Shown: positions 1 through 8,602, counted from the stretch's first letter. The stretch is DNA of 64,000 bases from Gammaproteobacteria bacterium (GCA_021731145.1 JAKFXX010000002.1:62001-126000); one strand, 5' to 3'. Notes: generated by a model not told the origin, from the letters alone. Numbers and translations: made by a program.

Positions 1-51
1 AATCGGGAACCTGGACCAGGGCCGAACAAGGCTAACGCATTCGAGGACTGA
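1..51 (+). CDS. 3' end of an unidentified gene (partial)
   Basis: The window opens in a frame that reads 16 codons, ending in PNKANAFED, then stops with TGA at 49-51. It lies just upstream of moaD and in the same direction, so it may be another molybdenum-cofactor gene. Too little is present to identify it. The frame is short enough to be chance. Confidence 0.3.
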   Translation, partial: NREPGPGPNKANAFED

Positions 52-150
52 ACATGAACATCAAAATACGCTCTACGCTAAACCTTTATATACATGCTGG
101 CACAGTCTCCGCGAACTTTTAAAGATGCCCTTAGCCCAGAGGTTGTTATT

Positions 151-387
151 ATGAACGTCAAAATACGCTATTTCGCCAGCATGCGTGATCGTATGGGCCG
201 CGCCGAGGAAACCGTCTCGGTTGATGGCGATGCTGTCACCGTTGCAGATCTTTGGAAAAAAGTCTCCTCCGGCCAGGATCTGCCCGGCAGCACGTTGATT
301 GCCGTCAATATGGAATATACCAACGGTGCGGCAACCGTGAAAAACGGTGACGAAGTCGCCTTCTTTCCGCCTGTCACGGGAGGCTGA
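151..387 (+). CDS. moaD: Molybdopterin synthase sulfur-carrier subunit MoaD
   Basis: This 78-residue protein has a ubiquitin-like fold and carries sulfur, as a C-terminal thiocarboxylate, for conversion of cyclic pyranopterin to molybdopterin. The sequence ends in the required Gly-Gly (PPVTGG), starts MNVKIRYFA and has the usual family length. An ATG at 94 is in frame, but the added residues do not look conserved; ATG 151, preceded by AGAGG, gives the normal N-terminus. moaE starts 2 bases after the stop, so the two subunits of molybdopterin synthase are co-transcribed and probably translationally coupled. Confidence 0.93.
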   Translation: MNVKIRYFASMRDRMGRAEETVSVDGDAVTVADLWKKVSSGQDLPGSTLIAVNMEYTNGAATVKNGDEVAFFPPVTGG

Positions 388-389
388 TC

Positions 390-890
390 ATGAACGCAAA
401 AACCGGCATTACAGTCCTGGTTCAAGAGGAATCCTTTGATCCTTGCCAGCTCACCGCAGCACATCAAGCCACACTTGATGCCAGCAAATGCGGAGGCATC
501 GTAACCTTCGTCGGCACCATGCGCGACTACAATGACGGTCACAGCGTGTCATCGATGTACCTGGATCACTATCCGGGCATGACCGAGCGCCATGTTGAAA
601 AAGTATGTCAGGAAGCCGCTGAAAAGTGGGAAGTGATCGACATCCTGGTGGCGCACCGCTACGGAGAGATTAAACCTTCCGATGCTATCGTGCTGGTCGC
701 CGTATGGTCAGCCCACCGCGCCAACGCCTTCGACGCCTGCCGCTTCGTGATCAACTACCTGAAAGAACGCGCGCCGTTCTGGAAGCGTGAATCAACCCCC
801 GCAGGCGAACGCTGGGTGGAGCACAACACCAAGGATCCTGCTGCCGAGGCTGCGGCTGCGAGCGCAGCCAGTATCCGCCGCACGGGCTAA
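390..890 (+). CDS. moaE: Molybdopterin synthase catalytic subunit MoaE
   Basis: This is the large subunit of molybdopterin synthase, which transfers sulfur from MoaD thiocarboxylate to precursor Z in the cytoplasm. The conserved block HRANAFDACRFVI followed by KERAPFWKRE holds the catalytic lysines known in this family. It is 166 residues long, slightly longer than the E. coli protein because of an Ala-rich C-terminal tail (EAAAASAAS). It follows moaD by 2 bases. No molybdoenzyme gene lies in this window, so the cofactor's user is elsewhere. Confidence 0.94.
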   Translation: MNAKTGITVLVQEESFDPCQLTAAHQATLDASKCGGIVTFVGTMRDYNDGHSVSSMYLDHYPGMTERHVEKVCQEAAEKWEVIDILVAHRYGEIKPSDAIVLVAVWSAHRANAFDACRFVINYLKERAPFWKRESTPAGERWVEHNTKDPAAEAAAASAASIRRTG

Positions 891-966
891 CCCCCGCCCG
901 ATCTTCTTTTCCAGAAGTGCACTCTCAAAACACTACACGCTGTGAAGTTGTAATGCCCTGAAAAAT

Positions 967-999
967 CCGTCCCGGCGCGCATCACATACGCCGGGACGG
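967..999 (-). terminator. Hairpin terminator for the 1014-3113 gene
   Basis: A perfect 11-bp stem (967-977 with 989-999, GC-rich) and an 11-nt loop lie just past the stop of the minus-strand gene. Read on the minus strand the stem is followed by ATTTTTC. It sits between the converging moaE and 1014-3113 genes and may stop both. Confidence 0.65.
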
Positions 1000-1013
1000 G
1001 ATACATCTCAGCC

Positions 1014-3113
1014 TTAACCTTCTATCGGCTCCTCCAGACAGAAACCGGCGCTGTCCGAGTTAGGATGCCCTATCCACTGGCTATCGACGATAGCACGATC
1101 CACCGCGACGACACGGATCACATAACCGCAGGGCTTCATGCCCGTGGTATCGAGCGTCCAGGCATCGCCCGGCGCGGGTAAGGTATTGACCAAACCCGAA
1201 CTCGGACTCGGTATCGCCTCGCCGGGATCATTGACTGTGGGTTCGACACCCAGGCTGTAACTGCCAAGATAATCATCGCGCGCGATGAAGTTGCCGGAGA
1301 GCACAGTACCGGGCTGGAATTTGCCGCAGTTTCCAGCGCCGATGGTGATGTCGATCGACGCCTCCGGCCCGGTGTTGTCGAGTTGGATCACATGGGTATC
1401 GGTGCCTTGCAGGATACCGCCGCCATCATAGGTGGATAGCCTGACATACCACCTGGCGTCGCCCGCCGTGTCCCACTGGGCGAGCAATAGCATCGCGTTT
1501 TGCGTGAACGGCAGATAATCGAAGCGTTTGGTGATGGAATTGGCCTTGTGGGTACTGAAAATCCCGTTCTGATCTTCCACTAACAGGTCGGTGAGTACCG
1601 GCGTCCAAATCAACTGATCCTGACTAACCTCGACAACGTAGCTGTAACCAGAAACCGGGAACCCTTGCACTGTCACACGACCGGCAAAGGGACAAGGTCT
1701 GCCCAGCGTATCGGGTGGCAAATTATTAAGGGCGAACTTGGCATCGGGTGTTGTCAGGCCGGTAACGCCATTGATATAAGGGACAGGTATGCCACCCATA
1801 TTCAAGATCTTACCCGCCGGAGCCAGAGAAGACGGCGCGATATTGATTAGCGTCTCCTCGCGATTACCCCACGTCGGCACCTGGTTCGGATTGGCGCAAG
1901 GCACGGGTTCGCTCCACGACAGAATGGCGCGGATGCGCACCACCTTTGGCCCCTTCTTGCAGTTTTGGCGATACTGGTTGAGATCAACTGGCAGGCGCAC
2001 CGCGTAGTACACGCCTTCGGGCGGGATGTTGGCAAGATCATAAACACGCACGCTCGCTGTGCCCAGACAGGTTTCGAAGCTGCCATTGCCGTCGAAATCT
2101 CCCCAGAAAGTCACATACTCGCGGCTGCCGTCGGTGCATGGCCCGCCGGAAAAACCCGAGGACTTCTTGATCTGGATCACGCCCACCAGGGTGTCGGGGA
2201 AGTTGGGATCCAACCCGATGCACTTGAGTTCTTCGAAGCTGGTGTCGCCATCCGTCTTGGGAAACAAGAGATCATTGATATCAGGGTTGATCTGGATACC
2301 CGGCAGGAGTTTCGTGAACGCCTCGGCGCTTAGCGTGGTCTGCGCGTTGGCGAATGCCGAAAGCTCCTTGAAGGCGAAACGGTGTACCGGCACACCCTTA
2401 CCCTTGTACAGCGTTGACAGCTCCGCCGCGCCAAGGCTCTTCATCTTGGTGGGGATGGGCTTTTCGAGATCAAGTATCTCCTCGATATTGGGTGGCAGTT
2501 TGACCTTCGCCGCCACGAAATCCTTGGCGCCGAGGAACCAGCGGCGCGGCTCGACCTGAATCGTTTCCTGACGCACATTCCCCCACACCGGCTTCCAGTT
2601 GGGCTGATTCGGCGGCGGCGGATTGTTCCAGGACAGGATCGCGCGCACCAGAATCATATGATTGAAAAAACACAGCTTGCGCTTCGGGTCGACCTTCAGC
2701 GAAGCCGCATATTCCAGCCGCTTGCCGCCGTCCGTCCCTTCCGGGATGTTGTGGGCCTGGAAGCTGGTCATGCCCTGGTCGTCCCAGGTCGCACCATTGT
2801 CGAAGGAAAGGTAAAAACGCACATATTCCGTGCTGCCCAAACCGCAGATATTGCTACCGTAACCCGACGGCTGGTAGATATAGACCACAGCTTCCAGATA
2901 TTCCTGCTGCGGGTGATAGCCCACGCAGCCCAGCGCCTCGTAATGGGTGTTGCAGCAGATCGGCAGGATCGGCGTGAACATGCTTTCGGCAAGATTGCCG
3001 AAGTAATTCGGATTGGAGAGCAATAGCGGCTTGAATGCCGCACGCTCCTTGGGATGCGCCTCTTGCAACACTGTTTGGGATTTCTGGACAGCCTTTTTTA
3101 TCTCGTCATTCAT
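1014..3113 (-). CDS. Unrecognised 699-residue protein with an internal duplication
   Basis: I do not recognise the family. The start at 3113 is chosen because AAGGAG lies 8 bases upstream; an ATG 21 bases further out overlaps that site. There is no signal peptide or membrane segment. Two related modules are visible: roughly residues 70-195, ending in RAILSW...PVWGNVRQETI, and roughly 310-430, ending in RAILSW...PTWGNREETL. Each contains a stretch resembling a beta-sandwich with an asparagine/aspartate-rich turn (FDNGATWDD, FDGNGSFET). The C-terminal third has further beta-rich sequence (VQGFPVSGYSYVVEVS). It is transcribed alone and flanked by hairpins. A secreted or surface role is conceivable but nothing shows export. 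Confidence 0.8.
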   Translation of the reverse strand: MNDEIKKAVQKSQTVLQEAHPKERAAFKPLLLSNPNYFGNLAESMFTPILPICCNTHYEALGCVGYHPQQEYLEAVVYIYQPSGYGSNICGLGSTEYVRFYLSFDNGATWDDQGMTSFQAHNIPEGTDGGKRLEYAASLKVDPKRKLCFFNHMILVRAILSWNNPPPPNQPNWKPVWGNVRQETIQVEPRRWFLGAKDFVAAKVKLPPNIEEILDLEKPIPTKMKSLGAAELSTLYKGKGVPVHRFAFKELSAFANAQTTLSAEAFTKLLPGIQINPDINDLLFPKTDGDTSFEELKCIGLDPNFPDTLVGVIQIKKSSGFSGGPCTDGSREYVTFWGDFDGNGSFETCLGTASVRVYDLANIPPEGVYYAVRLPVDLNQYRQNCKKGPKVVRIRAILSWSEPVPCANPNQVPTWGNREETLINIAPSSLAPAGKILNMGGIPVPYINGVTGLTTPDAKFALNNLPPDTLGRPCPFAGRVTVQGFPVSGYSYVVEVSQDQLIWTPVLTDLLVEDQNGIFSTHKANSITKRFDYLPFTQNAMLLLAQWDTAGDARWYVRLSTYDGGGILQGTDTHVIQLDNTGPEASIDITIGAGNCGKFQPGTVLSGNFIARDDYLGSYSLGVEPTVNDPGEAIPSPSSGLVNTLPAPGDAWTLDTTGMKPCGYVIRVVAVDRAIVDSQWIGHPNSDSAGFCLEEPIEG

Positions 3114-3491
3114 TGGTGTACTCCTTGTACGCATGAAGTTAATGACAATCCATCGAGCAAACCAGCCCGGTTAACCGGGCCGGAAAAACGGGATCAGGCG
3201 CAAGAATGGCAAATCCATTGAAGGTGTGACAGGGCAAACAAGCCTATCTTCCGGGAGCATTCCTCCGCCGGAAAAGATAGCCATCCATGGCCACAAACCT
3301 TATCCCTGGAAGGAGGGGTACCCAGGAAAAAGCGGGATCGGAATCCCGCAGGCTCTGCACATCCTTACGCTGAAACTGCTCCATGTCATGATCGAGGCAC
3401 TCCTCGATGGACTCAGAGTACCGCAGGGGGCGTTACAGATCGGTTACAGATTCGAAAAAAAACGAGGATGCGCCGTGAGGGGAATCGTGCG
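3114..3491. other. Intergenic region with a 16-bp palindrome and a hairpin
   Basis: This region separates two minus-strand units. A perfect 16-bp palindrome (GCCCGGTTAACCGGGC) lies at 3165-3180, about 50 bases upstream of the 1014-3113 gene, where an operator would be expected. A second dyad, GCGGGAT-CGGA-ATCCCGC, lies at about 3333-3350. No coding sequence with conserved features was found here. Confidence 0.4.
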
Positions 3492-4427
3492 CTACGGGCG
3501 AGATTGCCCGGATTCTTCCCGGTCGGCCTCATCATGCTGTTCATGCCGAGGACCGTGAGGATGGGAGTGGATGACGTCGCCGTGGCGATGGATGTGCTCG
3601 TGGAGGATGAAGCGCTCTTTGATGTAATTGAATAGCAGCACCAGGCAAAACAGGCTGGCGCCGAACAGCACGATGGTTGCGCCGGAGGCGGCGTTGAAGA
3701 TATAGCTCAGATACATGCCCACCACACCCATGACGGCGCCGATGAGGGTGGAATAGATGATCATCCGGCTGAAGCTGTCGGTGAGCATGCGCGCGGTGAT
3801 GGCCGGAATGACCAGGGTGGCGGCAATCATGGTGACGCCGACAATGTTCATCGAGGCGATGATCGCCAGGGTGAGGATGAAGGAAAACATCAACTGCACA
3901 ACTCCGGTCTTGATGCCGAAGACGCGCGCCGCTTCGTTGTCGAAGGTGGAGAACAGTAACGGCTTGTACATCAAAAATACCGTTACCATGGTAAAGGCGG
4001 TGACCAGCGCGATGACAGTCAGATCCTCGCTGGTGACGCCCAGGATATTACCGAACAACGCCGCCTCGAAGCTCTGGGTAAAGGTGCGCACACGGCTGAT
4101 GATGGCTATACCCAGCGCAAAGAAGGCGGTGGTGACTATGCCGATGGCGGCGTCGGATTTGATCTTGCCACCCTTCGCTACCTGATTGATCAAAACAGCA
4201 GCCAGCAAGCCCATTGCGCCCGCGCCGACATAGAAATTCAGTCCAAGGGTAAAACCTACCACGGCGCCGCCGAAGGCAGCGTGGGATAGCCCGTGACCGA
4301 TATAACTCATGCCGCGCAGCACGATATACACGCCGATCAGCCCGCACAGCGCCCCTACCATCAGGGAGGCAAGCAGGCTGTTCCTGAAAAACTCGTAGGC
4401 GAGCGGCTCAAGCAAAAAATCCATCAT
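3492..4427 (-). CDS. znuB: Zinc/manganese-type ABC transporter permease (ZnuB family) with His-rich tail
   Basis: This is the integral membrane subunit of a cluster A-I metal ABC importer. The 311 residues contain about eight hydrophobic segments and the conserved sequence GLSHAAFGGAVVG typical of ZnuB/MntB permeases. After the last membrane segment comes an unusual tail rich in histidine (HEHIHRHGDVIHSHPHGPRHEQH), likely cytoplasmic and able to bind metal. The gene follows znuC and znuA. A palindromic element has inserted between znuC and this start; its end supplies the sequence upstream of the ATG, including a GAGG 8-11 bases away. Substrate could be zinc, manganese or, given the NikR context, nickel. 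Confidence 0.88.
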   Translation of the reverse strand: MMDFLLEPLAYEFFRNSLLASLMVGALCGLIGVYIVLRGMSYIGHGLSHAAFGGAVVGFTLGLNFYVGAGAMGLLAAVLINQVAKGGKIKSDAAIGIVTTAFFALGIAIISRVRTFTQSFEAALFGNILGVTSEDLTVIALVTAFTMVTVFLMYKPLLFSTFDNEAARVFGIKTGVVQLMFSFILTLAIIASMNIVGVTMIAATLVIPAITARMLTDSFSRMIIYSTLIGAVMGVVGMYLSYIFNAASGATIVLFGASLFCLVLLFNYIKERFILHEHIHRHGDVIHSHPHGPRHEQHDEADREESGQSRP

Positions 4428-4663
4428 CCTAGAAACCTCAGTTGGACGGGGTGGAGTGTGCGGTTATGGGGGTGCAGGGCAAGGCGCAACGACGCGGAAT
4501 GGTTATTCCATTCCAAGGAGTTGCAACGCAGCCATGCGCCGCCATAACCGTGCAATCCGCCCCGTAGCGCGCCCGCCCAATCGGTGCAATGGTAAAACAA
4601 CACACAAGCCATCTTAGTCATTGCCCTATGCGCTCCAATGAGCGGTCAACTGAGGTTTCTAGG
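4428..4663. repeat. Palindromic MITE-like element inserted at the znuC/znuB junction
   Basis: The 236-bp element has inverted ends (CCTAGAAACCTCAGTTG at 4428 and its complement ending at 4663). Inside are long imperfect inverted arms around a perfect hairpin, GGAATGG-TTATT-CCATTCC. One arm carries about 85 extra bases that include a small dyad (CCGCTCATTGGAGCG). The flanking bases are ATCAT on both sides, consistent with a 5-bp target duplication. Removing the element and one ATCAT restores an ATGA overlap between the znuC stop and the znuB start. No transposase gene is present. Confidence 0.8.
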
Positions 4664-4667
4664 ATCA

Positions 4668-5456
4668 TCATTTTTCTTTCTCTGCGAGATGCAATGGCGT
4701 GCCACTGGCAATCAGGAAATGATCGCCATGCTCCACAATCACGATATCACCGCCATAGGTTTTGGTCAGTATGCCGTTGGTGAAGATGTCGCGTGGCTTG
4801 CCCTGTGCAACCAGCCCTTTGTTGAAGCAGATCACCCAGGGCAGATGCGATGCGACGGCGTTCAGATCGTGGGTGGTGAGAAGGATGGTGATCCCCTCTT
4901 GATTCAGATCGCCCAACAGATGCAGCACGTCGTGCTGGGTTTTTATATCGACCCCGGCGGTAGGCTCATCGAGCACCAGCAGCTTGGGATTGTTGATCAG
5001 GGCGCGTGCCAGAAAGGCGCGCTGACGCTGTCCGCCTGAGATGTTGACGATGTGGTGATGCAGACAGTCGTGGATGCCGAGCCGATCCGCCAGATCGTGA
5101 ACCTTGTTGCGCTCCTGCCGCGTGGACCAGGGCCAGATCCCCTTGTTGGTGTACAACCCCATGAGGATCACCTGCTCGACGGTGACGGGGAAGCTCCAGT
5201 CCACGCTTTCGAGCTGGGGAACGTAACCGATGCTGCCCGGCGGGAGCTTGTCCACGGGCAGTCCCAGCAGCCGCACATCACCCGAAAACACCGGCTGAGT
5301 ACCGAGAATGGTTTTTAACAGCGTGGTCTTGCCTGATCCGGTCGGCCCCACAATGCCGGCAAATTGGCCAGCGGGGATCTCCAGGGAGAGGCGGCTAAAA
5401 ATGACTTTGCGCTCATAACCTACCGATACGTCACGCAATCTGACAGCAGCGTCCAT
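4668..5456 (-). CDS. znuC: Zinc/manganese-type ABC transporter ATPase (ZnuC family)
   Basis: This is the ATP-hydrolysing subunit of the metal importer. Visible motifs are Walker A (GPTGSGKTT), Q-loop (YVPQ), signature (ISGGQRQRAFLARAL), Walker B (LLVLDEPTAGVD) and H-loop (LLTTHDL). At 262 residues it has the usual length. The start lies 9 bases after the znuA stop, with AAAGG upstream. The last codons (EKEK, then TGA) abut the inserted palindromic element; before insertion the stop codon overlapped the znuB start. Confidence 0.92.
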   Translation of the reverse strand: MDAAVRLRDVSVGYERKVIFSRLSLEIPAGQFAGIVGPTGSGKTTLLKTILGTQPVFSGDVRLLGLPVDKLPPGSIGYVPQLESVDWSFPVTVEQVILMGLYTNKGIWPWSTRQERNKVHDLADRLGIHDCLHHHIVNISGGQRQRAFLARALINNPKLLVLDEPTAGVDIKTQHDVLHLLGDLNQEGITILLTTHDLNAVASHLPWVICFNKGLVAQGKPRDIFTNGILTKTYGGDIVIVEHGDHFLIASGTPLHLAEKEK

Positions 5457-5465
5457 TTGTACCTT

Positions 5466-6449
5466 TTACATTTTCGGTTCGATATTCGCCGCGTCCACAT
5501 TGGCGGCGCAACCACGGCTGCCACCCAGCGCCTCGGTCATGATCTCGACATTGTTGGCCATCATACCGATGAAGGAATGCCTCGGGCCAGTGGGCGCGCC
5601 CGGCAGTTCATCATCCGACAATTGGTCGATAAACTTGACACCGGTCTCGCGTGCAATCTGCACCAGGGTCTTGCTGGGGAAGACCTCGGAGCCAAAGATT
5701 GCGGGCACCTTTTCCTGTTTGAGCTGTTTGATGATTCTGATGACTTCGCGCGGGCTGGGCTCGGAAAAGTCCGAAGGCTGGATGGCGGCGATAACCTTCA
5801 TGCCATAACGCGGTGCGAAATAGGCAAAGGAATCATGATACGTCACCAGCTTGCGGTTTGTTTCGGGGATGGTTTTGACGCACGCAAAAATGGCGGCATC
5901 CAGTTTTTTCAGCTTGGCCACATAGGCTGCGGTATTGGCAATATAACCCTCCTTGCGTACCGGGTCGATGGCGGCCAGATTATCCCGGACAGTCTCGGCA
6001 TAGCGTATCGCCAGCGCGATGTTCGGCCACAGATGTGGATTGGGATGACCGGCTTCGCGGGGGAAGCTGAAGTCATATTGCCAGTCTTCCTTGCGCAATG
6101 CGCTCTCACCAAGACGTACTATCGGCGTACGCGCTTTTTTAACCTTTTCCGCCAGTTTTACCGTGGGCAACTCAAGGTCAAGCCCGTTCACGACGATAAT
6201 ATCGGCAGCGGTCAACACTTTTGCATCCGCAGGCACAGGCTCGAAGGTGTGGGAATCGGTGCCGTCGGGAACGATTCCGGTGACGTTGACATACCCCGCG
6301 CCGACATTCCGGACAATATTGGTAATGGGGGCGACAGTGGTGACGATGTTGATTTTTTTTACTGCATCAACGGCATAGAGCTGCCCGGACATAAACAATG
6401 TCATCAGGGATGTCAAAAATAGAGCAGAAAACCGGAGCGGTTTATTCAT
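5466..6449 (-). CDS. znuA: Metal ABC transporter substrate-binding protein (ZnuA family)
   Basis: This is a periplasmic binding protein of cluster A-I. A signal peptide is clear at the start (SALFLTSLMTLFMSGQLYAVDA). Likely metal ligands are the histidines in GTDSHTFEP, NPHLWPN and VTYHDSFAY, plus an acidic residue near SDDELPG. The His/Asp-rich loop seen in many dedicated zinc ZnuA proteins is absent, so zinc is not assured; manganese or nickel are alternatives. A good ribosome site (AAGGGGAT) precedes the ATG. It is the first gene of znuA-znuC-znuB, divergent from the tonB unit over a 231-bp region. Confidence 0.88.
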   Translation of the reverse strand: MNKPLRFSALFLTSLMTLFMSGQLYAVDAVKKINIVTTVAPITNIVRNVGAGYVNVTGIVPDGTDSHTFEPVPADAKVLTAADIIVVNGLDLELPTVKLAEKVKKARTPIVRLGESALRKEDWQYDFSFPREAGHPNPHLWPNIALAIRYAETVRDNLAAIDPVRKEGYIANTAAYVAKLKKLDAAIFACVKTIPETNRKLVTYHDSFAYFAPRYGMKVIAAIQPSDFSEPSPREVIRIIKQLKQEKVPAIFGSEVFPSKTLVQIARETGVKFIDQLSDDELPGAPTGPRHSFIGMMANNVEIMTEALGGSRGCAANVDAANIEPKM

Positions 6450-6542
6450 GGGTATCCCCTTAATCCTTTACAACATATCGGCATCATCAGCGAAACTTGT
6501 ACCCTGGCTGGATTGACATCAATGAGACGGTCGTGATGTACT

Positions 6543-6569
6543 GTATGACGAATTATTTTTTAATCATAC
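6543..6569. promoter_or_regulatory. Candidate NikR operator in the znuA/tonB divergent promoter
   Basis: The sequence GTATGA-N15-TCATAC matches both half-sites of the E. coli NikR operator exactly; the inverted repeat extends to TGTATGA/TCATACA. The E. coli spacer is 16, so this site is one base shorter. A weaker second copy, GTATGA-N15-TCACAT, lies about 70 bases downstream, near 6623-6649. A nikR gene closes the plus-strand unit, so autoregulation and nickel control of tonB-exbBD-receptor are likely. The divergent znuACB unit could share the operator. Confidence 0.7.
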
Positions 6570-6680
6570 ATCTTTCAGGTAGCGACACGGCATGGCTTTC
6601 AAACTATTTTTATAGTCCGTATGAAAATCTGGCAACATTTCACATTATAGATAAAAGCAGCCTTAATACATAGATCAAAC

Positions 6681-7403
6681 ATGGGACTAGCGGCGCAAAA
6701 TGGGCACATCATTCTTCCATCACCAGAGCGGTCGCGCCTGGTGATGATGGCCGTGCTCGCGACCCTGATCGTACATGTGTTCGTGGTTTCGGTTTTGTGG
6801 CGCTTGTGGAGTGATCGACCCATGCTGCAACCCTCTCCTCCACTCGAAGTAAACCTTATCGTGCCGCCGCCTAAGTCTACACCGGTGACGCCGCCCCCAC
6901 CGGCCCCTCGCCCTCCACCTGCGGCCCAACAGCCGGTCAAGCAAACTCCTTCCTTACCTGCTCAGCAACCGGTCGCGCCGATGACAAAAGCGGCGCCCCC
7001 CTTGCCCGTGCCGGTAGAGCAGCATGTGGCGGAGCCGGTTAAACAGCCCGAGGCCGCCCCGCCGCCTGTGGTCCCGGAGGAGCCGAAAGCCGCGCCCGTC
7101 AAAACGGCACCGGCAGCAGAGATCGAGCCGCCGGGGTTTGGCGCCGCATATTTGAACAACCCGCCGCCCAAATACCCTCCTGCCGCACGGAAGTTTGGCC
7201 TGCAGGGCACGGTACTCCTGAGGGTGTTGGTCAGCCCGGCGGGGCTGCCGGAGAAAATAAGCGTTCTGACCAGTTCCGGCTCACCTGTACTGGATGATGC
7301 CGCCATAAATACGGTCAAGCAATGGACGTTCGTGCCCGCCCGTCAGGGAGACCACACAGTTGCCGGTTCGGTTAATGTGCCGATCCGTTTTGTTTTGAAT
7401 TGA
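6681..7403 (+). CDS. tonB: TonB energy transducer
   Basis: TonB couples the proton-motive force harvested by ExbB-ExbD to outer-membrane receptors. The 240-residue sequence has an N-terminal membrane anchor (about residues 20-40), a long proline-rich periplasmic linker (PPPPAPRPPPAAQQPV and similar) and a C-terminal TonB domain starting near PPPKYPPAARKFGLQG and ending VPIRFVLN. It is first in a unit with exbB, exbD, the receptor and nikR, so it is probably dedicated to that receptor. The ribosome site is weak. The NikR-like operator lies about 110-140 bases upstream. Confidence 0.93.
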   Translation: MGLAAQNGHIILPSPERSRLVMMAVLATLIVHVFVVSVLWRLWSDRPMLQPSPPLEVNLIVPPPKSTPVTPPPPAPRPPPAAQQPVKQTPSLPAQQPVAPMTKAAPPLPVPVEQHVAEPVKQPEAAPPPVVPEEPKAAPVKTAPAAEIEPPGFGAAYLNNPPPKYPPAARKFGLQGTVLLRVLVSPAGLPEKISVLTSSGSPVLDDAAINTVKQWTFVPARQGDHTVAGSVNVPIRFVLN

Positions 7404-7445
7404 ATCCACTTTCCAGCGCATACCCAAGCACGACCAGGAGAATTA

Positions 7446-8174
7446 ATGAACAGTACGCCTCAAACGACAACGTCCTTCATGGATCACCTGGGAAGTGCCG
7501 ACCCTATGGTCTCAGGCGTGCTCTACCTGCTGCTGATTCTTTCGCTGCTGACATGGTTTTTGATCATCTACAAAGGGTCGGAGCTATGGCGTGCCCGGCG
7601 TGCGAACGACGAGTATGCCAAACAGTTCTGGGAGAGTGCCGATGCCGTGCAATTTCTGAAAAAATCAGCCGCGTCACATTCCGCGTGCCCCTTGGCGCGA
7701 CTGACAAAAACCGGCGTTGAGGCCGTGGAACATTATCAATCTCACTACACCGACCCGAGCGATGCCGCCAAACACATCAACAACATCACTGACACACTCA
7801 CCCGCGCCTTGCGTCAGGCCATCCAGGACCAGATAACCCACTTTGAAGCGGGCTTGGGGATATTGGCGACCATCGGCAATACCGCGCCGTTTGTCGGCCT
7901 GTTCGGCACCGTGATAGGCATCATGTCGGCACTGGAAGGCATCGCCGGCAGCGGTTCGGCGGATCTGAACGTGGTTGCCGGCCCGATTGGCGAAGCGCTG
8001 GTCGCCACCGCGGCGGGCATTGCCTGCGCTGTCCCGGCTGTGGTGGCGTACAATAGTTTTTTGCGGCGCATGAAGGTGTTCAGCAATACACTGGATAGTT
8101 TTGCCTATGACTTGTTGTCTCACCTTGCCTCTGAACGTGCCGTTCGCGCTCTTGCGACAGAGGAGAAAAAATAA
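7446..8174 (+). CDS. exbB: ExbB/TolQ-family proton channel subunit
   Basis: This inner-membrane protein of 242 residues forms the proton channel with ExbD. It has three hydrophobic segments (near residues 20-45, 135-160 and 175-200) and the family motif GLGILATIGNTAPFVGLFGTV before the second. The ATG is preceded by AGGAG at good spacing. It ends in ATAATGG, where its TAA stop overlaps the exbD start region, which implies translational coupling. Confidence 0.94.
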   Translation: MNSTPQTTTSFMDHLGSADPMVSGVLYLLLILSLLTWFLIIYKGSELWRARRANDEYAKQFWESADAVQFLKKSAASHSACPLARLTKTGVEAVEHYQSHYTDPSDAAKHINNITDTLTRALRQAIQDQITHFEAGLGILATIGNTAPFVGLFGTVIGIMSALEGIAGSGSADLNVVAGPIGEALVATAAGIACAVPAVVAYNSFLRRMKVFSNTLDSFAYDLLSHLASERAVRALATEEKK

Positions 8175-8602
8175 TGGCATTCGGTCAACTTGATCGCGGC
8201 GGTGCGCCGCAACCCATGCACGAAATCAACGTCACCCCGCTGGTCGATGTGATGTTGGTACTTCTGGTGGTGTTCATCATCGCCGCTCCGCTGCTGACTC
8301 ATAAGGTCAAACTCAACCTGCCCAAGGCCACGGCCCAGCCATCATCGGTCATTCAGAAACCGCTCGTCCTCAGCCTGACGAAAGATGCGCAACTCTATCT
8401 TGATGGAAAACCCATCGGCCACGCGGCATTACAAACAATGTTGCAAGGTCTGGTCGCGGCCAATACTCCACCCACCGTGGAATTGCGCGCCGACGGTGAT
8501 CTGGCCTATCAGCATGTAGTGCGCCTTATGGCATTAGTACAAAGCACTGGGGTAACCAAGCTTTCGTTCATTACACAACCTGAAGCGGTAGGCGCACCAT
8601 AA
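8174..8602 (+). CDS. exbD: ExbD/TolR-family biopolymer transport protein
   Basis: ExbD is anchored by one membrane helix (about residues 22-42). It carries the conserved aspartate of the proton path in INVTPLVDVMLVLLVVFII. The periplasmic domain (LYLDGKPIGHAALQTML...VELRADGDLAYQHVVRLMAL) is typical, and 142 residues is the normal size. The first base overlaps the last base of exbB. Confidence 0.94.
   Translation: MAFGQLDRGGAPQPMHEINVTPLVDVMLVLLVVFIIAAPLLTHKVKLNLPKATAQPSSVIQKPLVLSLTKDAQLYLDGKPIGHAALQTMLQGLVAANTPPTVELRADGDLAYQHVVRLMALVQSTGVTKLSFITQPEAVGAP

Noticed and set aside
5364-6422. A 352-codon plus-strand frame over znuA and the end of znuC
   Set aside because: It covers two conserved minus-strand genes and looks like shadow coding.
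6681-7403. TolA/TolB system instead of TonB
   Set aside because: The C-terminal domain and the adjacent receptor and nikR are TonB-type, and no tolA, tolB or pal is nearby.
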